Assembly (NCBI GenBank): GCA_947477745.1
Contig: CANJUF010000001.1
Location: forward strand, 62,001 to 126,000
Origin: Sphingomonadaceae bacterium
GTDB taxonomy: Bacteria; Pseudomonadota; Alphaproteobacteria; Sphingomonadales; Sphingomonadaceae
Length of the DNA stretch: 64,000 nt
Reading direction: 5' to 3'
Part shown: positions 61,790-64,000 of the stretch, piece after piece
Layout of the letters: every line of letters begins with the position of its first letter
Numbering within the stretch: position 1 is the first letter of the stretch
Notes under the pieces: model-generated
What the model was told of the DNA's origin: nothing
The model's database searches: none
Seen by the model: the letters and a program-made list of their open reading frames with translations, nothing else
Made by a program: the position numbers and the translations under genes

Positions 61790-63066
61790 TGGCCGCTCTG
61801 CTCCCTGCCGCGCTGATTACGCCCGAGCAGTTGGCGCTCGAAAGCAAGGCAATTGAATTGCTCGCTCATCCGCGCGTGCGCGCTGTCGCAGCCAAGGCCA
61901 AGGGCCTGATGCTGGCAGGATACGGGATCGACATTCCCGATGAGGCCAGGGCCAGTCTCGACAATGCCATCGAGGAATACGTGTTCTCCTATGTGGAGCG
62001 CGTGCTATGCCGGGACCGGAACAACTTCTGCCTGCATTACACCTGCCATCCCGCTTATCGCCGCCCGGACGGAACCGGCGTTCCGGGGTGCCGGTTCTAT
62101 GGCGAGAATCCGGACGCGGTTTACCGGTGGGGCGGGCTCGATCCCGACCGGCGCTATACCCTGACCTGCTGGGAGACCGGGCCCGCGCCGGTCGATGCAT
62201 CGTTCACGCTGATGGGCACCTATGGCGGCACCACGCCGGGACAGGCCATCGACCTGCATGACCTGTCGCGCAGTCCTGACGGCGGCTTCGTCATCACGCT
62301 CGATGCCGATCCCGCGAATGGGCGCGCCAACCACCTGACCCTGACCACCAAGACCAGGCTGCTGCTGATCCGCGAGTTCCTCGGTGACTGGTCTGCAGAT
62401 ACGCCTTTCGCAATGACGCTGGAGGCAGAGGGCGTCACACGCGGCGGATCATGGGACGAAGAACTTGCGCTCGACGAAATCTGCCACTTCGCGATCGAGG
62501 AGCTCTACCTCTACTTCTGGATGAACCACATTTATCGCAACCTGCCGCCCAACGGGATCACGCCCGCGCAATCGGCGGCAGCGATGGGCGGAAGCGCCAG
62601 CATGGCGACCGCGCAAGGCTATTTCGAGCTGAGAGAAGACGAAGCCGCCTTGATCGAATGGGATCCTGCCGGTGCGCGGCTCTCGGGACTTTCTGTGCTC
62701 GACTGGTGGTACTTGCCGATCGACAGCCACCGCCTGTCATCGACGCTCAACAACCATCAGGCCCAGCCCAATGATGACGGCTCGGTGACGGTGGTGCTGT
62801 CGCGCAGCGATCCCGGGGTAGCGAACTGGCTCGATTGCCGCGGGCTCAGGCATGTGCTGATGACCGCCCGCTGGCAGAACCTGCCCGAGCAGCAGCTGCG
62901 CGGCGGTCCGCAGATCAGGAGCCGGATCGTCAAACTGGCTGAACTGGACGCCCATCTCCCCGCTGGCATGGCGCGCTGCAATGCCGCGCAGCGACAGGCT
63001 TTGAATACGGCGCGCCTCGAGGCCTACACGCGCCGCACTGGCAGCTTGAACAACATGCTGTCTTAA
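61789..63066 (+). CDS. Conserved hypothetical protein, DUF1214-like C-terminus
   Basis: A 425-residue soluble protein of unknown function. The C-terminal half (YLYFWMNHIYRNLPPN ... LDWWYLPIDSHRLSSTLNNH ... SDPGVANWLDCRGL) resembles DUF1214, often found in proteins acting on lipophilic substrates; the N-terminal half includes RDRNNFCLHYTCHPAYRRPD and RFYGENPDAVYRWGGLDPD. No catalytic motif was recognised. The start overlaps the sulfotransferase stop by one base (TAATG). It ends sharing a TTAA tetramer as stop with the convergent Rieske gene. Confidence 0.7.
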   Translation: MAALLPAALITPEQLALESKAIELLAHPRVRAVAAKAKGLMLAGYGIDIPDEARASLDNAIEEYVFSYVERVLCRDRNNFCLHYTCHPAYRRPDGTGVPGCRFYGENPDAVYRWGGLDPDRRYTLTCWETGPAPVDASFTLMGTYGGTTPGQAIDLHDLSRSPDGGFVITLDADPANGRANHLTLTTKTRLLLIREFLGDWSADTPFAMTLEAEGVTRGGSWDEELALDEICHFAIEELYLYFWMNHIYRNLPPNGITPAQSAAAMGGSASMATAQGYFELREDEAALIEWDPAGARLSGLSVLDWWYLPIDSHRLSSTLNNHQAQPNDDGSVTVVLSRSDPGVANWLDCRGLRHVLMTARWQNLPEQQLRGGPQIRSRIVKLAELDAHLPAGMARCNAAQRQALNTARLEAYTRRTGSLNNMLS

Positions 63067-64000
63067 TCGCTCTTGGGCGCGGTCTCACTCGTGGTCCACT
63101 TGTCCCACAACTTGTGGAAATGGCGGATCTTGGTCGCCTGATAGACGCCCAGCATCGCGCCGCGACCAAGGTGCATCAGGTTGTGCAGGCCTTTCTGGAC
63201 TTCGGGAATGTTGAATTCGTCCTGATCGAAAATCCGCGCAGCCCTCCCGAGCAGGTCGCTGGCTTCGAGATGCGACTGGTCCAGCCCCAGCCAGCGCGTG
63301 GCAGCCGGCCTCGGACGCTCGCCCTTGAACGGCTTGAGCAGATAAGTCTCCATCAGGCACATTTCGGGATCATCGCCCCAAGGCCTGAAGCGGTAGGCCA
63401 GCTCGTCGTAGGCCCACCACGGATGGAAGTTCGGGAACACGGTGAAATAGCCGCCGCCGAACACCTCGAAATCGGTGAGATCGTCGACCTTGTCGCCGAT
63501 CGTCTCGCGCAAGACCTTGCGGCGCACTTCAAGCTCGTATTCAATCAGTTCGCGGTCCTGGCCCTCGGCCGGATAGTCCTGAAGCACGCGTTCGACCGGT
63601 TCCTGGTTGCCTACCCCGGGCAGGGCATCAAGCCGCTCGTCGGGAGTTGGAATGAAGGCGAGCGGCAAGTCGGCGGTCCCCTGCCCCAGCGCCCGCGAGT
63701 AATTGCCCATCGGATCGTATTGCCCGCTGTCGGACGCCATCCCGCCGAAGTAGACGCCAAATTGCGAATGGGTTGAATAGTTGTGGTAGGCCTCCATGAA
63801 GGCCTCCTGCGCGACCTTCCAGTTGGCCGGGAAAATCTTGCAGATGTGGCCGGCGATGCAACGCTCTTCGAGCGGGAATTTCTCCCAGTGCATCGCCAGG
63901 TCGCCGAGATAGCTTTCCAGCGCCTCGCAGTCAGGGTCCATGTTGATGAAGACGAACCCGCCCCAGCGCCCGGTCTTCACTTCGACCAGACCGAAATTGT
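63063..64000 (-). CDS. Rieske oxygenase alpha subunit, partial (5' end beyond window)
   Basis: The last 312 residues of an oxygenase gene that runs off the right edge. It contains the catalytic iron domain: NWKVAQEAFMEAYHNYSTHS with the two His ligands, then FPNFHPWWAYDELAYRFRP. The Rieske cluster itself lies outside the window. The sequence is clearly similar in pattern to the 551-residue enzyme at 17034 (both show NWKVxxEAFMExYH, a FPNFHPW segment and a KIRHFH C-terminus). It converges on the DUF1214-like gene with a 4-nt overlap. Confidence 0.88.
   Translation of the reverse strand, partial: NFGLVEVKTGRWGGFVFINMDPDCEALESYLGDLAMHWEKFPLEERCIAGHICKIFPANWKVAQEAFMEAYHNYSTHSQFGVYFGGMASDSGQYDPMGNYSRALGQGTADLPLAFIPTPDERLDALPGVGNQEPVERVLQDYPAEGQDRELIEYELEVRRKVLRETIGDKVDDLTDFEVFGGGYFTVFPNFHPWWAYDELAYRFRPWGDDPEMCLMETYLLKPFKGERPRPAATRWLGLDQSHLEASDLLGRAARIFDQDEFNIPEVQKGLHNLMHLGRGAMLGVYQATKIRHFHKLWDKWTTSETAPKSD

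Noticed and set aside
1..64000. CRISPR arrays, prophage, integrase, tRNA attachment sites
   Set aside because: No regularly spaced repeats, phage structural genes, recombinases or tRNA genes were recognised anywhere in the window.

Overview
The window is GC-rich alphaproteobacterial DNA, most probably from a Sphingomonadaceae member (Novosphingobium or Sphingobium type). Evidence for this is the order rpsB-tsf ... pyrH-frr-uppS-cdsA-dxr-rseP-bamA-skp-fabZ, LexA boxes of the alphaproteobacterial GAAC-N7-GAAC form, and the absence of lpxD and lpxA from the skp-fabZ neighbourhood, where most Gram-negatives carry them. The last point fits sphingomonads, which use glycosphingolipids in place of LPS. 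The species assignment is an inference from gene content only.

Region 1 (0-17 kb) is core chromosome. It holds a PilZ protein, rpmE, fabZ, skp, bamA, rseP, dxr, cdsA, uppS, frr and pyrH (all but PilZ on the minus strand), then an interruption (an SDR, a gene remnant, a palindromic repeat and an AmpG-like MFS), then tsf and rpsB. A pair of SOS boxes precedes a small membrane protein. pssA and psd (phosphatidylethanolamine synthesis) follow.

Region 2 (17-37.3 kb) is mixed housekeeping and accessory. It has a Rieske oxygenase with a long N-terminal extension, an MFS-modA-modB-modC operon, an LLM flavin oxidoreductase, an ABC-F ATPase, an HpaB-type flavoprotein convergent with a D-aminoacylase-like amidohydrolase, and an AI-2E transporter with an extra C-terminal domain. 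A PRC-barrel protein, a ZIP transporter, a CDF transporter and a tripartite NodT-EmrA-EmrB efflux system complete it.

Region 3 (37.4-64 kb) is a large catabolic island with gene debris at its edges and inside it. Debris at 37.5-38.3 kb and 43.0-44.0 kb brackets a four-gene cassette: a HAPMO-like Baeyer-Villiger monooxygenase, a thiolase-like protein lacking the usual nucleophilic Cys motif, a DUF35 zinc-ribbon/OB protein and a SnoaL-like protein. Next come an LLM oxidoreductase, an EthD protein, a Ddn-like protein, a TetR regulator and a PhyH dioxygenase. A tightly overlapping minus-strand operon then encodes Rieske oxygenase, FAD dehydrogenase, amidohydrolase, GMC oxidoreductase and P450; a ThDP enzyme lies just upstream of it, separated by the tail of a broken MFS gene. 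A divergent plus-strand operon encodes amidohydrolase, SMP-30-like lactonase, serine esterase, SnoaL-like protein, sulfotransferase and an unknown protein. A third Rieske oxygenase runs off the right edge.

Together the region 3 enzymes suggest stepwise oxidation, ring or side-chain cleavage, lactone/ester hydrolysis and retro-aldol shortening of a hydrophobic, probably polycyclic or aryl-ketone-like substrate. The substrate cannot be named from sequence. No rRNA, tRNA, CRISPR array, integrase or intact insertion sequence was recognised.
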